Shown piece after piece: positions 8,988-16,899 of a stretch of DNA of 60,948 nucleotides. Source of the stretch: Rhodovarius lipocyclicus. Lineage in GTDB: Bacteria > Pseudomonadota > Alphaproteobacteria > Acetobacterales > Acetobacteraceae. The stretch lies in contig NZ_JAAABL010000022.1 in the NCBI RefSeq assembly GCF_009900765.1, positions 1-60,948 of the forward strand, in the 5' to 3' direction. A program made the translations under genes and the position numbers. Under the pieces are notes generated by a model that searched no databases, had not been told where the DNA came from, and worked only from the letters and a program-made list of their open reading frames with translations. Each line of letters opens with the position of its first letter. Position 1 is the stretch's first letter.

Positions 8988-10127
8988 TCACACCACCTGC
9001 AACAGCCCCGCGAACAGCTTGCCGCGCTCGGCCAGGCTGTCGATGAAGATGTGTTCCTCCAGCGTGTGGGCCAGCGCGCCGCGCACGCCCAGCCCGTCCA
9101 GCGTGGGGATGCCCATCGCCCCCGTGAAGTTGCCGTCCGAGCCGCCGCCGGCCGATTGCGAGGGCACGTTGAAGCCGAGGCGCTCGGCCAGCGCCTGCGC
9201 CTTGCTGTGCAGCAGCATCACGCCGTCATTGGGTTCCCACACCGGGCGGGTCACGCCGCGCTTCACCTCGAAGGACACGTCGTTGCCGCTGGCGCGCAGG
9301 GCCAGCATCTTCTCCACCGCCGCGTCCAGATCCTCCTGGCGCTTGGCCATGGACAGGGCCTCGGCATCGCAATGGGTGGTCACGCAGTTCACCCAGGTGC
9401 CGCCCTGCAGCACGCCGACCGAGAAGGTGCAGGCCTCGGTCGTCATGTCCTCGATCGCCAGGATCTGCTTGCACATCTCCTTGATGGCGCTGCGGCCTTC
9501 GGCCAAACGTGCGCCAGCATGGCTGGGGCGGCCGGTGGCGCGCATGTTGAAGCGCGCGATGGCATAGCGGCCGGTCACGACGCCGCCATCGGGCCGCGCG
9601 GGCTCGGGCACCAGCACCACGGCATGGCGGGCGGCCTCGGCCTCGATCAGGTCACGGGTGGCGGGGCTGCCGATTTCCTCGTCGGAGGTGAACAGGAAGG
9701 TCACGGGGCGGGAGGTCTGGATGCCGGCGGCGCGCAGCTGCTTCACGGCCTCCAGCGCGATGTAGTTGCCGCCCTTCATGTCCTGGATGCCGGGGCCATA
9801 GGCCTTGTTGCCCTCACGCCGGAAGTTCAGCTGGCCGTTGATGGTGCCCATCGGGTGGACCGTATCCAGGTGGCCCAGCACCAGGATGCCCTTCTCCTTC
9901 GACGGGTGGTCGAACTTGGCGCGCACGCAGTCGCCCAGGTTCATGCGGCCGGGGATGGTCTCCACCGTCGCGCCGGCCAGCGCCAGGTCGCGGGCGGCGA
10001 CGCCCATCATCCGGTTGACGGCGGCGGCGTCGAAAGTGGGGCTTTCGGTTTCGATCCAGGGGCGCAGGCCATCCAGCATGCGGTCGGAATCGAAGGGCAG
10101 GTCGAGGGCGGCGGTGTCGGGTGTCAT
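8988..10127 (-). CDS. M20 family metallopeptidase (carboxypeptidase G2-like)
   Basis: A 379-aa zinc-dependent peptidase of the M20/CPG2 group, which removes C-terminal glutamate or cleaves small amide substrates. Zinc-ligand motifs are in order: LGHLDTVHP (His, Asp), GPGIQDMKGG (bridging Asp), SDEEIGS (catalytic Glu and ligand Glu), VPEPARPDG, and a late HTLEEH (His). The dimerisation insert lies at about 190-300. There is no signal peptide, so it is cytoplasmic. It is divergent from the racemase-family gene at 10173 with 45 bp between them, suggesting that the pair shares control. Confidence 0.88.
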   Translation of the reverse strand: MTPDTAALDLPFDSDRMLDGLRPWIETESPTFDAAAVNRMMGVAARDLALAGATVETIPGRMNLGDCVRAKFDHPSKEKGILVLGHLDTVHPMGTINGQLNFRREGNKAYGPGIQDMKGGNYIALEAVKQLRAAGIQTSRPVTFLFTSDEEIGSPATRDLIEAEAARHAVVLVPEPARPDGGVVTGRYAIARFNMRATGRPSHAGARLAEGRSAIKEMCKQILAIEDMTTEACTFSVGVLQGGTWVNCVTTHCDAEALSMAKRQEDLDAAVEKMLALRASGNDVSFEVKRGVTRPVWEPNDGVMLLHSKAQALAERLGFNVPSQSAGGGSDGNFTGAMGIPTLDGLGVRGALAHTLEEHIFIDSLAERGKLFAGLLQVV

Positions 10128-10172
10128 GGGGGAAGCTTGCGGTGGGTGCGGCCGCTCTGCAAGCTGGTGGCC

Positions 10173-10910
10173 ATGCGCATTCTTCTCCTCAACGGCAACA
10201 CCACGGCCGCGATCACCGAACTCTGCGCGGCCGCCGGGCGGGCCGCCGCGTCACCGGGCACGGAGGTGGTGCCCCTGACCCCCGCCCTGGGCCCGGCCGT
10301 GATTTCCAGCCGGCTGGAGAACGCCATCGCGGCCCACGGCATGCTGGAGGCGATGGCCCCCTACGCCGGCCCAAAGGGGGAAACGGTGGATGGCGTGCTG
10401 CTGGCCGTCAGCTACGACACGGCGCTGGAGGCGGCGCGCCAGCTGATGCCCTGCCCCGTGCTGGGCATGACGGAGGCCGCGTGCCTGGTGGCCATGACCA
10501 CCGGCCGGCGCTTCGGCCTGGTCACCTTCGGCGGTGTGGAGATGTACCGGGAGCTGATCGCGCATCATGGTTTCTCGGGGCGGCTGGCCGGGCTGCTGGG
10601 CGTGGCGGCGACGCCGCAGGATGCGCTGGCGGACCCGGGCGGCGTCGCGGCCAAGGTGAATGCGGCGATCGTGACGCTGGTGGCCCAGGGCGCCGAGAGC
10701 ATCATCCTGGGCGGCGCCGCCCTGGCCGGGATGGGCGCGCGGCTGGAAAGCCCCGTGCCGCTGCTGGATGGCATCGCCTGCGGCGTGCGTCTGCTGGAAG
10801 GGCTGGCGGGGCTGGGCCTGCCGAGGCCCGCGGCGGGCAGCCTGGTGCCGGTCAGCGGGCGTGTCAGCCAGGGGCTGGGGGCGGCGCTGGAGCGGGCGCT
10901 TCAGGGCTAG
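10173..10910 (+). CDS. Asp/Glu/hydantoin racemase-family protein lacking both catalytic cysteines
   Basis: A 245-aa protein with the two-domain racemase fold. Its N-terminus RILLLNGNTT matches the family. In hydantoin and Asp/Glu racemases two cysteines act as acid and base: the first in a (G/A)CF(D/G)DP-type segment, the second in LGCAGM. Here the matching segments read AVSYDTAL and LGGAALAGM, so Ser and Gly stand where Cys is expected. A Cys in MTEAACLVAM is elsewhere. The reaction is therefore uncertain. It is divergent from an M20 peptidase. Its stop codon is inside an inverted repeat (10907-10950). Confidence 0.75.
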   Translation: MRILLLNGNTTAAITELCAAAGRAAASPGTEVVPLTPALGPAVISSRLENAIAAHGMLEAMAPYAGPKGETVDGVLLAVSYDTALEAARQLMPCPVLGMTEAACLVAMTTGRRFGLVTFGGVEMYRELIAHHGFSGRLAGLLGVAATPQDALADPGGVAAKVNAAIVTLVAQGAESIILGGAALAGMGARLESPVPLLDGIACGVRLLEGLAGLGLPRPAAGSLVPVSGRVSQGLGAALERALQG

Positions 10911-11002
10911 AGCGGTTTCCGTTCGCGCCGGCTCACGGCAACCGCTCTAGCTATTTGTTTTCACGATCATCTTTACCCGATCAGATGATTCCATCTGATC
11001 GG
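10907..11002. repeat. Alphaproteobacterial-type intergenic palindrome, also bidirectional terminator
   Basis: Arms CTAGAGCGGTT (10907-10917) and AACCGCTCTAG (10940-10950) are perfect inverted copies and contain the stop codon of the racemase-family gene and the stop of the LysR gene. A T-rich link follows (CTATTTGTTTTCACG), then a second perfect stem CCGATCAGATG-ATTC-CATCTGATCGG (10977-11002). An AGAGC-palindrome, a short GC stretch, TTTGTTTT, then a second palindrome is a layout I know from repeats scattered between genes in many alphaproteobacteria. The second half lies inside the 3' end of the LysR gene. Confidence 0.7.
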
Positions 11003-11876
11003 ATGATGATCTGGCCAACAAGTAGTCCGCCAATCTCCGCGCGGGCGCCGGCAGGCCCGGGCGCATCACCAGCCGCAGGCGGCGCGCGGCCCACTCATCC
11101 GTCAGGCGCAGCATGGGCAGGCCGGGCCAGCGCCGGGCGGTGCGTTCCGGCACCACCGCCACCCCGGCGCCGAGCGCCACCATCCGGCACACCGCCCCCA
11201 GCCCATGCACCCGGGCGCGCAGGCGCATGGGGCGCCCGGCGCGGCGGGCATGGCCCAGGATATGCTGGTGCAGGGCGCTGTCCCCCGCCAGGCCGATGAA
11301 CTCCGCCCCCAGGCATTGCGCGAAGCCCAGCGCCCCGCCCCCCGCCAGCGCATGGCCGGGCGGGGTGACCAGCACCAGCCGGTCGTCGCGGAAGGGGTGG
11401 CTTTCCAGCCCCGACAGGTCGGCGTGGTCGGCGGCGATGCCCAGCTCGGCCAGCCCCTCCGCCACCGCCTGGGCCACGGCGGTGCTGGGGCGGTCGTCCA
11501 GCTCCACGTCCAGGCTGGGATGGGCGGCCAGGAACCCGGCGAGGAGGTCCGGCAGGATCTCGCTGGCGGCGGCGGTGTTGGCCAGCATCCGCACATGGCC
11601 GCGCAGCCCGGCGGCGTATTCGCCCATCTCGCCCCGCAGGGCGTCGAGCTGCCCCAGCATGGCCCGCGCATGGGCCAGCAGCGCCAGCCCCGCCGGGGTG
11701 GGCAGCACGCCGCGCCGCCCGCGCTCCAGCAGGGGCACGCCCGCCTGTTCCTCCAGCCCGCGCAGCCGCGCGCTGGCCGAGGCGAGCGCCAGCCCCGCCC
11801 GGGCGGCGCCGGCGGTGATGCTCCCGGCCTCGTTCACCAGCAGGAACAGGCGCAGGTCGGTCAGGTCGAGGTGCAT
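10947..11876 (-). CDS. LysR-family transcriptional regulator
   Basis: A 309-aa regulator with an N-terminal winged helix-turn-helix (LRLFLLVNEAGSITAGAARA, LASASARLRGLEEQAG) and a C-terminal effector-binding domain. LysR proteins usually control a divergent neighbour; here that is the TSUP exporter at 11958, 81 bp away, with the TctC-type gene behind it. The last 20 or so residues (SSSDQMESSDRVKMIVKTNS) are unusually polar, Arg-poor and Lys-rich for this genome. They are encoded by the repeat at 10907-11002, so the native C-terminus was probably replaced or extended. Confidence 0.9.
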   Translation of the reverse strand: MHLDLTDLRLFLLVNEAGSITAGAARAGLALASASARLRGLEEQAGVPLLERGRRGVLPTPAGLALLAHARAMLGQLDALRGEMGEYAAGLRGHVRMLANTAAASEILPDLLAGFLAAHPSLDVELDDRPSTAVAQAVAEGLAELGIAADHADLSGLESHPFRDDRLVLVTPPGHALAGGGALGFAQCLGAEFIGLAGDSALHQHILGHARRAGRPMRLRARVHGLGAVCRMVALGAGVAVVPERTARRWPGLPMLRLTDEWAARRLRLVMRPGLPAPARRLADYLLARSSSDQMESSDRVKMIVKTNS

Positions 11877-11957
11877 GTGTGCCTTCGGTCAGGACGAATC
11901 CTGGCTTCGCCAAAGCCGCATTGTGCGCGGGGCGCGCGCCGGGGCAAGTTTTCCCGC

Positions 11958-12704
11958 ATGACCGAGCATATCCTTCTGATCGCCCTCACCTTCCTGCTGG
12001 CCGGCTTGGTGAAGGGCGTGATCGGCCTCGGGCTGCCCACGGTGGCGATGGGGCTGCTGGGCGCCGCCATGCCGCCCGCCCAGGCCGCCGCCCTGCTACT
12101 GGTGCCTTCGTTCGTGACGAACATCTGGCAGTTGTTCGCCGGGCCGCGCTTCCTGCCGCTGCTGCGGCGGCTGTGGGGGATGATGCTGGGGATCGGGGTT
12201 GGCACCTGGGCGTGCTCGGGCCTGATCGCGGGCGGGGCGGCGGGGCTGGCCACGGCCGGGCTGGGGGCGGCGCTGCTGGCCTATGCCGCGATCGGGCTGG
12301 CCAGGCCCGGGCTGCGGGTGGCGCCGGGCATCCAGGGCTGGGCCGGGCCGCTGGTGGGGCTGGCCACCGGCGCCGTGACGGGGGCCACCGGCGTGCTGGT
12401 GATCCCGGCCGTGCCCTATCTGGCCGCGCTGGGGCTGGAGCGCGACGAGCTGGTGCAGGCGCTGGGCCTGTCCTTCACCACCTCCACCCTCGCGCTGGGG
12501 CTGGGGCTGGCTTGGCATGGGGCGCTGGCGGGGCCACAGGGGGCATCACTGCTGGGGGTGTCGCTGCTGGCGCTGGCGCCCGCCCTGCTGGGCATGGCCC
12601 TGGGCGGGGCCTTGCGCGCGCGAGTGCGGCCAGAGGTGTTCCGGCGCGGCTTCTTCATCGGGCTGGCGGTGCTGGGGGCGGAAATTCTGTGGCGGGGGCT
12701 TTAG
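11958..12704 (+). CDS. TSUP (TauE/SafE) family membrane exporter
   Basis: A 248-aa inner-membrane protein of the sulfite/organosulfonate exporter family. It has about eight hydrophobic segments and the typical paired GLVKGVIGLGLPTVAM and GAVTGATGVLVIPAVPY glycine-rich repeats near the start of each half. Substrates in the family include sulfite, sulfoacetate and small carboxylates. It is divergent from a LysR regulator and its stop overlaps by 4 bp the end of the convergent TctC-type gene. The specific substrate cannot be told. Confidence 0.88.
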   Translation: MTEHILLIALTFLLAGLVKGVIGLGLPTVAMGLLGAAMPPAQAAALLLVPSFVTNIWQLFAGPRFLPLLRRLWGMMLGIGVGTWACSGLIAGGAAGLATAGLGAALLAYAAIGLARPGLRVAPGIQGWAGPLVGLATGAVTGATGVLVIPAVPYLAALGLERDELVQALGLSFTTSTLALGLGLAWHGALAGPQGASLLGVSLLALAPALLGMALGGALRARVRPEVFRRGFFIGLAVLGAEILWRGL

Positions 12705-13660
12705 TCTGGGGAGAGCCGCGCGCGCTCGATCACCGCGGCCCAGCGGGTGGCATCCGCCCGCAGCCGCTGGCCCAGATATTCCGGCCCGGTGTCCGAGGGC
12801 TCGATGCCCAGCGCGTTCAGCCGGCCGGCCACTTCCTCATTCCGCAGCACCTGGCGCAGGGCGGTGTTGAGCTTGGCCACCACCTCCTCCGGCGTGCCGC
12901 GCGGCGCGAAGAAGCCGTGCCAGCCCACCGCGTCGGCGTTGGTCAAACCGGCCTCGGCGAAGGTGGGCACATCCGGCAGCGCCGCGGTGCGGGTGGGAGA
13001 GGACACGACGATGCCCTTCAGCCGCCCGCCCTTCACATGGTCGGTCACGGCGCCGATGTTGATCATCACGCCTTGCAGGGAACCGCCCATCAAATCCTGC
13101 ACCGCCAGAGCGCCGCCGCGATAGGGCGCGTGGGTCCAGCGGACCTCCGACGCATCCTGCAACTGCTGCTGCAACAGGTGGGACAGGCTGCCATTGCCCG
13201 GGGTGCCGACGGCCACGGGCTGGCTCTTCGCCAGTTCCACGAATTCCGCCAGTGTATTGGCCGGGCTGTTCGCCGCCGCCACCAGGATCTGCGGCACGCG
13301 CGTGGCCTCGGCCACCGGGGCGATATCCTCCACCGGGTCGAAGCTCAGGCGGCGGAACAGGCCCTTGTTGACGGACAGGCTGTCGCTGCCGGCACCCAGC
13401 ACATAGCCATCCGGACGGGCGCGCACCACGGCCTCATACCCGATGTTGGAGCCAGCGCCGGGCAGGTTTTCCACCACGATGTTCTGCCCCAGCACCGGGC
13501 CCAGATGGCGGGCGAACAGCCGCGCCACGATATCCTGGCTGCCGCCCGGGGCCACCGGCACCAGCAGGCGCACCGGCTTTTCCGGATAGCCCTGCGCGCG
13601 GGCCAGGCGAGGGGCCGCCAATGCGGCGGCGGAAGCGGCGATGAGGGAGCGGCGGAACAT
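12701..13660 (-). CDS. TctC/Bug-type tripartite tricarboxylate solute-binding protein
   Basis: A 319-aa periplasmic binding protein. It has an RR-containing signal peptide (FRRSLIAASAAALAAPRLARAQ, cut after ARAQ) and then YPEKPVRLLVPVAPGGSQDIVAR, the hallmark start of the Bug family. PGAGSNIGYE and a C-terminal LNALGIEPSD-type segment follow. These proteins bind carboxylates for TctAB uptake or for signalling. No tctA or tctB is in the window, so it is an orphan, common in Acetobacteraceae and Burkholderiales. A clear promoter lies so close that the transcript may lack a leader. Confidence 0.9.
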   Translation of the reverse strand: MFRRSLIAASAAALAAPRLARAQGYPEKPVRLLVPVAPGGSQDIVARLFARHLGPVLGQNIVVENLPGAGSNIGYEAVVRARPDGYVLGAGSDSLSVNKGLFRRLSFDPVEDIAPVAEATRVPQILVAAANSPANTLAEFVELAKSQPVAVGTPGNGSLSHLLQQQLQDASEVRWTHAPYRGGALAVQDLMGGSLQGVMINIGAVTDHVKGGRLKGIVVSSPTRTAALPDVPTFAEAGLTNADAVGWHGFFAPRGTPEEVVAKLNTALRQVLRNEEVAGRLNALGIEPSDTGPEYLGQRLRADATRWAAVIERARLSPD

Positions 13661-13667
13661 GACCGTG

Positions 13668-13695
13668 TAATTAGTCCGTAAAAACGACTTGTCAA
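13668..13695 (-). promoter_or_regulatory. Sigma-70-type promoter of the TctC-type gene
   Basis: On the minus strand a perfect TTGACA (13690-13695) is followed after 16 bp by TAATTA (13668-13673). Initiation about 7 bases beyond would fall at or just before the ATG at 13660. The region is AT-rich against its surroundings. Confidence 0.65.
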
Positions 13696-13759
13696 CGTTA
13701 TTTGAATTCAGGCACAGTGCCAGCCGAGGAAAAACCATCACACGGCCGGAGTGCCCCCC

Positions 13760-14389
13760 ATGTCCCTTCAGCTGGGCCAGATCGTGCCCGATTTCGAGGC
13801 CGAGACCACCACGGGCCCCATCCGTTTCCACGAATGGCTGGGCGGCAAATGGGCCGTCCTGTTCAGCCATCCCAAGGATTACACGCCGGTCTGCACGACC
13901 GAGCTGGGTGAGACGGCCCGCCTGAAGCCCGAATTCGACAAGCGCGGCGTGCAGGTCATCGGCCTGTCGGTCGATACGCTGGACCGCCATGCGGGCTGGG
14001 AAGCCGACATCGCGGAAACCCAGGGCCACGCCGTGAATTTCCCGATCATCGCGGATTCCGACAAGAAGGTCGCCACCCTCTACAACATGATCCACCCGGA
14101 CGCCGACCCGTCGGTGACGGTGCGCGCGGTGTATGTGATCGACCCGAACCGGAAGCTGCGCCTCAGCCTGCTGTACCCGCCCTCCACCGGCCGGAACTTC
14201 CAGGAGATTTTGCGCGTGATCGACAGCCTGCAGCTGACGGACCGCGCGAAGCTGGCCACCCCGGTGAACTGGCAGCCCGGCCAGCGCGCCATCATCGTGC
14301 CCAGCGTGTCGGACGCGGACGCGAAGACCCTGTTCCCCCAGGGCTGGGAGGCCGTGAAGCCCTATCTGCGCTATGTGGATGTGAAGTGA
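13760..14389 (+). CDS. Peroxiredoxin, Prx6/1-Cys type
   Basis: A 209-aa thiol peroxidase. The peroxidatic cysteine lies in HPKDYTPVCTTELG at about residue 45, the Prx6-type motif (PVCTTE). The long C-terminal domain (NWQPGQRAIIVPSVSDADAKTLFP) is that of the Prx6 group. No resolving cysteine is present, consistent with a 1-Cys mechanism. ATG 13760 gives the family start MSLQLGQ; a GTG three codons upstream is less likely. It converges on the Rrf2 gene, sharing a terminator hairpin at 14388-14406. Confidence 0.92.
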   Translation: MSLQLGQIVPDFEAETTTGPIRFHEWLGGKWAVLFSHPKDYTPVCTTELGETARLKPEFDKRGVQVIGLSVDTLDRHAGWEADIAETQGHAVNFPIIADSDKKVATLYNMIHPDADPSVTVRAVYVIDPNRKLRLSLLYPPSTGRNFQEILRVIDSLQLTDRAKLATPVNWQPGQRAIIVPSVSDADAKTLFPQGWEAVKPYLRYVDVK

Positions 14390-14406
14390 GGGGGCGCCGC
14401 CCCCTC
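14388..14406. terminator. Bidirectional terminator hairpin
   Basis: Perfect palindrome GAGGGGGC-GCC-GCCCCCTC (14388-14406) between the converging peroxiredoxin and Rrf2 genes; it contains or touches both stop codons. No T-tract is present. Confidence 0.5.
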
Positions 14407-14848
14407 AGATCACGAAGCTGATCGGCTCACTCGGCGCGGGGGTCAGCCCCGCGCCCACCGCCCGGCGCACCAGCTTGTCCAGCGTGATGGCGTCGAAGCG
14501 CGCCAGCGTCTCCTCCTCCATCTCGCTCCAGAACGGCGCCACCACCTGGGTGAACAGCGCGCTGCTCTCGCCCTCGGCCTCTTCCTCCTTCGCGGGCAGC
14601 ACGGCGCGGATGATCTCCCCCACCGAAATGCCCCGCCGCGGCCGCGCCAGGCGATAGCCACCCGAAGGGCCGCGCGTGGAATTCAGCACCCCCGCCCGCG
14701 ACAGCGGTTGCAGGATGGGCTCCAGCCCGCGCCGGGCCAGGCCCAGGCGTTCCGCGATATCAGCGGCGGAAACGGTGCCGCGCCCGCCATGCAGGGCCAC
14801 ATCCACCACGACCGCAATCGCCAGCGCCGGTCTGCTCTGCAGCAGCAT
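14405..14848 (-). CDS. Rrf2-family regulator without Fe-S cysteines (CymR-like)
   Basis: A 147-aa winged-helix regulator. The HTH is at about residues 26-50 (VSAADIAERLGL), followed by RAGVLNSTRGPSGGYRLARP, the Rrf2 signature wing. The three cysteines that hold the iron-sulfur cluster in IscR/RirA are absent; the protein has no cysteine at all. It is divergent from cysK-cysK-cysE. By analogy with CymR of Firmicutes, which is an Rrf2 protein controlling cysteine genes with CysK as partner, it probably represses the neighbouring cysteine operon. That role is inferred from position and missing cysteines. Confidence 0.85.
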   Translation of the reverse strand: MLLQSRPALAIAVVVDVALHGGRGTVSAADIAERLGLARRGLEPILQPLSRAGVLNSTRGPSGGYRLARPRRGISVGEIIRAVLPAKEEEAEGESSALFTQVVAPFWSEMEEETLARFDAITLDKLVRRAVGAGLTPAPSEPISFVI

Positions 14849-14885
14849 TCCTGAACCCCCTCTGTGAAACGCCTCGATTTCCACC

Positions 14886-14923
14886 CATAATACACTCTCT
14901 CGGTTCGTGATAAGGGAGAACCG
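14886..14923 (+). promoter_or_regulatory. Probable promoter and operator of the cysteine operon
   Basis: CATAAT (14886-14891) is a plausible -10 box. An inverted repeat CGGTTC-N11-GAACCG (14901-14923) covers the expected start of transcription and the ribosome site (AAGGGAGAA). It is a candidate site for the divergent Rrf2 regulator. Confidence 0.4.
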
Positions 14924-14926
14924 CCG

Positions 14927-15937
14927 GTGGATACGCCAGTCGAAACCAAAAAATCCCCGATCGCGGCCGGATTGCTCGGCGCCATCGGCAACACGCCGCT
15001 GATCCGGCTGGAACGCGCCAGCGCGGCCACCGGCTGTGACATACTCGGCAAGGCCGAGTTCATGAACCCCGGGGGCAGCGTGAAAGACCGCGCGGGCCTG
15101 GCCATCATCCAGGACGCCATCGCCCAGGGACGCCTCGCCCCCGGCGGCACGGTGGTGGAGGGCACGGCCGGCAACACCGGCATCGGCATCACCCTGGTGG
15201 CCAACGCGCTGGGCATCCGCAGCGTGATCGTGATGCCGGAAACCCAGAGCCAGGAAAAGATCGACTTCCTGCGCATGATCGGCGCCGACCTGCGCCTGGT
15301 GCCCGCCAAGCCCTACAAGGACCCGGGCAATTACGTCCATGTCTCCCGCCGGCTGGCGGAGGAGAATGGCTGGACCTGGGCCAACCAGTTCGACAACCTG
15401 GCGAACCGCGAAGGCCACCGCCTGACCACCGGCCCCGAGATCTGGGAACAGGCCGGCGGCCGGATCGACGCCTTCACCACCAGCTGCGGCACCGGCGGCA
15501 CGCTGGCCGGCATCGCCATGGCGCTGAAGGAACGCGACCCGTCCATCCGCGTCACCCTGGCGGACCCGATGGGCAGCGTGCTGTATTCCTGGAAGACCCA
15601 CGGCACGCTGGAAATGTCCGGCAGCTCCATCACCGAGGGCATCGGCCAGGGCCGCGTGCCCGCCAACCTGGAAGGCGCGCCGATCGACGACGCGCTGCAG
15701 GTGACGGACGAGGAAGCCCTGGCGCAAGTGTTCGACCTGACCCAGCACGAAGGCATTTGCATTGGCGGCAGCGCCGGCATCAATGTGGCGGCCGCGATCA
15801 AGGTGGCGAAGCGGCTGGGGCCGGGGCACCGTGTGGTGACCATCCTGTGCGACGGCGGCGCGCGCTATCAATCGAAGCTCTTCAACCCGGAATTCCTTCG
15901 TTCCAAGAACCTGCCGGTGCCGCCATGGATGCTCTGA
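14927..15937 (+). CDS. cysK: Cysteine synthase A (O-acetylserine sulfhydrylase)
   Basis: PLP-dependent enzyme making cysteine from O-acetylserine and sulfide, 336 aa. The PLP lysine is K53 in NPGGSVKDR. The phosphate-binding loop is CGTGGTLAG. The substrate loop reads EGTAGNTGIG, with Ala where the usual TSGNTG has Ser, and the C-terminus is longer than in standard CysK. It is thus a subtype distinct from the second copy downstream. The start is GTG 14927 behind a strong AAGGGAG site. Its end overlaps the next gene by 13 bp. It lies divergent from an Rrf2 regulator. Confidence 0.9.
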   Translation: MDTPVETKKSPIAAGLLGAIGNTPLIRLERASAATGCDILGKAEFMNPGGSVKDRAGLAIIQDAIAQGRLAPGGTVVEGTAGNTGIGITLVANALGIRSVIVMPETQSQEKIDFLRMIGADLRLVPAKPYKDPGNYVHVSRRLAEENGWTWANQFDNLANREGHRLTTGPEIWEQAGGRIDAFTTSCGTGGTLAGIAMALKERDPSIRVTLADPMGSVLYSWKTHGTLEMSGSSITEGIGQGRVPANLEGAPIDDALQVTDEEALAQVFDLTQHEGICIGGSAGINVAAAIKVAKRLGPGHRVVTILCDGGARYQSKLFNPEFLRSKNLPVPPWML

Positions 15938-16899
15938 CGCCCCCCTCCGCGACCTTCCGCAACCGCATCTATGACAGCGTGCTGGACACGATCGGGGCCA
16001 CCCCCCTGGTGCGCGTGCCGCGCCTGACGGCGGAGGACGGGCTGAAGGCCGAGCTGCTGCTGAAGCTGGAATTCTTCAACCCGGCCGGTTCCGTGAAGGA
16101 CCGCATCGCGCTGGCCATGGTCCGCGCGGCGGAGGCCGACGGCACCATCCAGCCCGGCCGCTCCGTCATCATCGAGCCGACCTCCGGCAACACCGGCATT
16201 GGCCTCGCCTTCGTCGGCGCCGCGCTGGGCTACCGCGTGATCGTGACGATGCCCGAGGGCGCGTCCATCGAGCGCCGGCGCATGATGCGGCTGATGGGGG
16301 CGGAGCTCATCCTCACCCCCTCGGCCAAGGGCATGGCGGGCGCCATCGCCCGCGCCGAGGAAATCGCGGCCGCCACCCCTCACGCCTGGATCGCCCGCCA
16401 GTTCGACAACCCCGCCAACCCGGACATCCACGCCGCCACCACGGCCGAGGAGATCTGGGCCGACACGGCGGGGAATGTGGACATCATCCTGGGCGGCATG
16501 GGCACCGGCGGCACCATGACCGGCATCGCCCGCGCCCTGAAGCCACGCCGCGCCGGGCTGCAGGTGCTGGGCATCGAACCCGCCGAAAGCGCCATCCTGC
16601 ACGGCGACGACCCCGGCCCGCACGGCATCCAGGGCATCGGCCCCGGCTTCAAGCCGAAGGTGCTGGAGCTGGAGCTGCTCGACGGCGTGGAAACCGCCAC
16701 CGAGCGCGAGGCCATCGCCACCGCCCGCCGCGCCGCCCGCACCGAAGGCCTCGCCGTCGGCATCAGCTCCGGCGCCTGCCTGGCGGTGGGGCTGCGCCTG
16801 GCGGCCCTGCCGGAGAACGCCGGCAAGCGCATCGTCTGTATCACCCCCTCCTTCGCGGAACGCTACCTCTCGACAGCACTGTTCCAAGGATTGGAGTGA
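15925..16899 (+). CDS. Second cysteine synthase (O-acetylserine sulfhydrylase)
   Basis: A 324-aa PLP enzyme. The PLP lysine is K58 in NPAGSVKDR, the substrate loop [10 protein letters not shown] is standard, and [13 protein letters not shown] binds the cofactor phosphate. The sequence clearly differs from the cysK just upstream, so this is not a recent tandem duplication but two paralogous types in one operon. ATG 15925 starts inside the end of the first gene. The stop overlaps the acetyltransferase start (TGATG), so all three genes are translationally coupled. One copy may use thiosulfate (CysM-like) or another acceptor; this cannot be read from the sequence. Confidence 0.9.
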   Translation: MDALTPPSATFRNRIYDSVLDTIGATPLVRVPRLTAEDGLKAELLLKLEFFNPAGSVKDRIALAMVRAAEADGTIQPGRSVIIEPTSGNTGIGLAFVGAALGYRVIVTMPEGASIERRRMMRLMGAELILTPSAKGMAGAIARAEEIAAATPHAWIARQFDNPANPDIHAATTAEEIWADTAGNVDIILGGMGTGGTMTGIARALKPRRAGLQVLGIEPAESAILHGDDPGPHGIQGIGPGFKPKVLELELLDGVETATEREAIATARRAARTEGLAVGISSGACLAVGLRLAALPENAGKRIVCITPSFAERYLSTALFQGLE

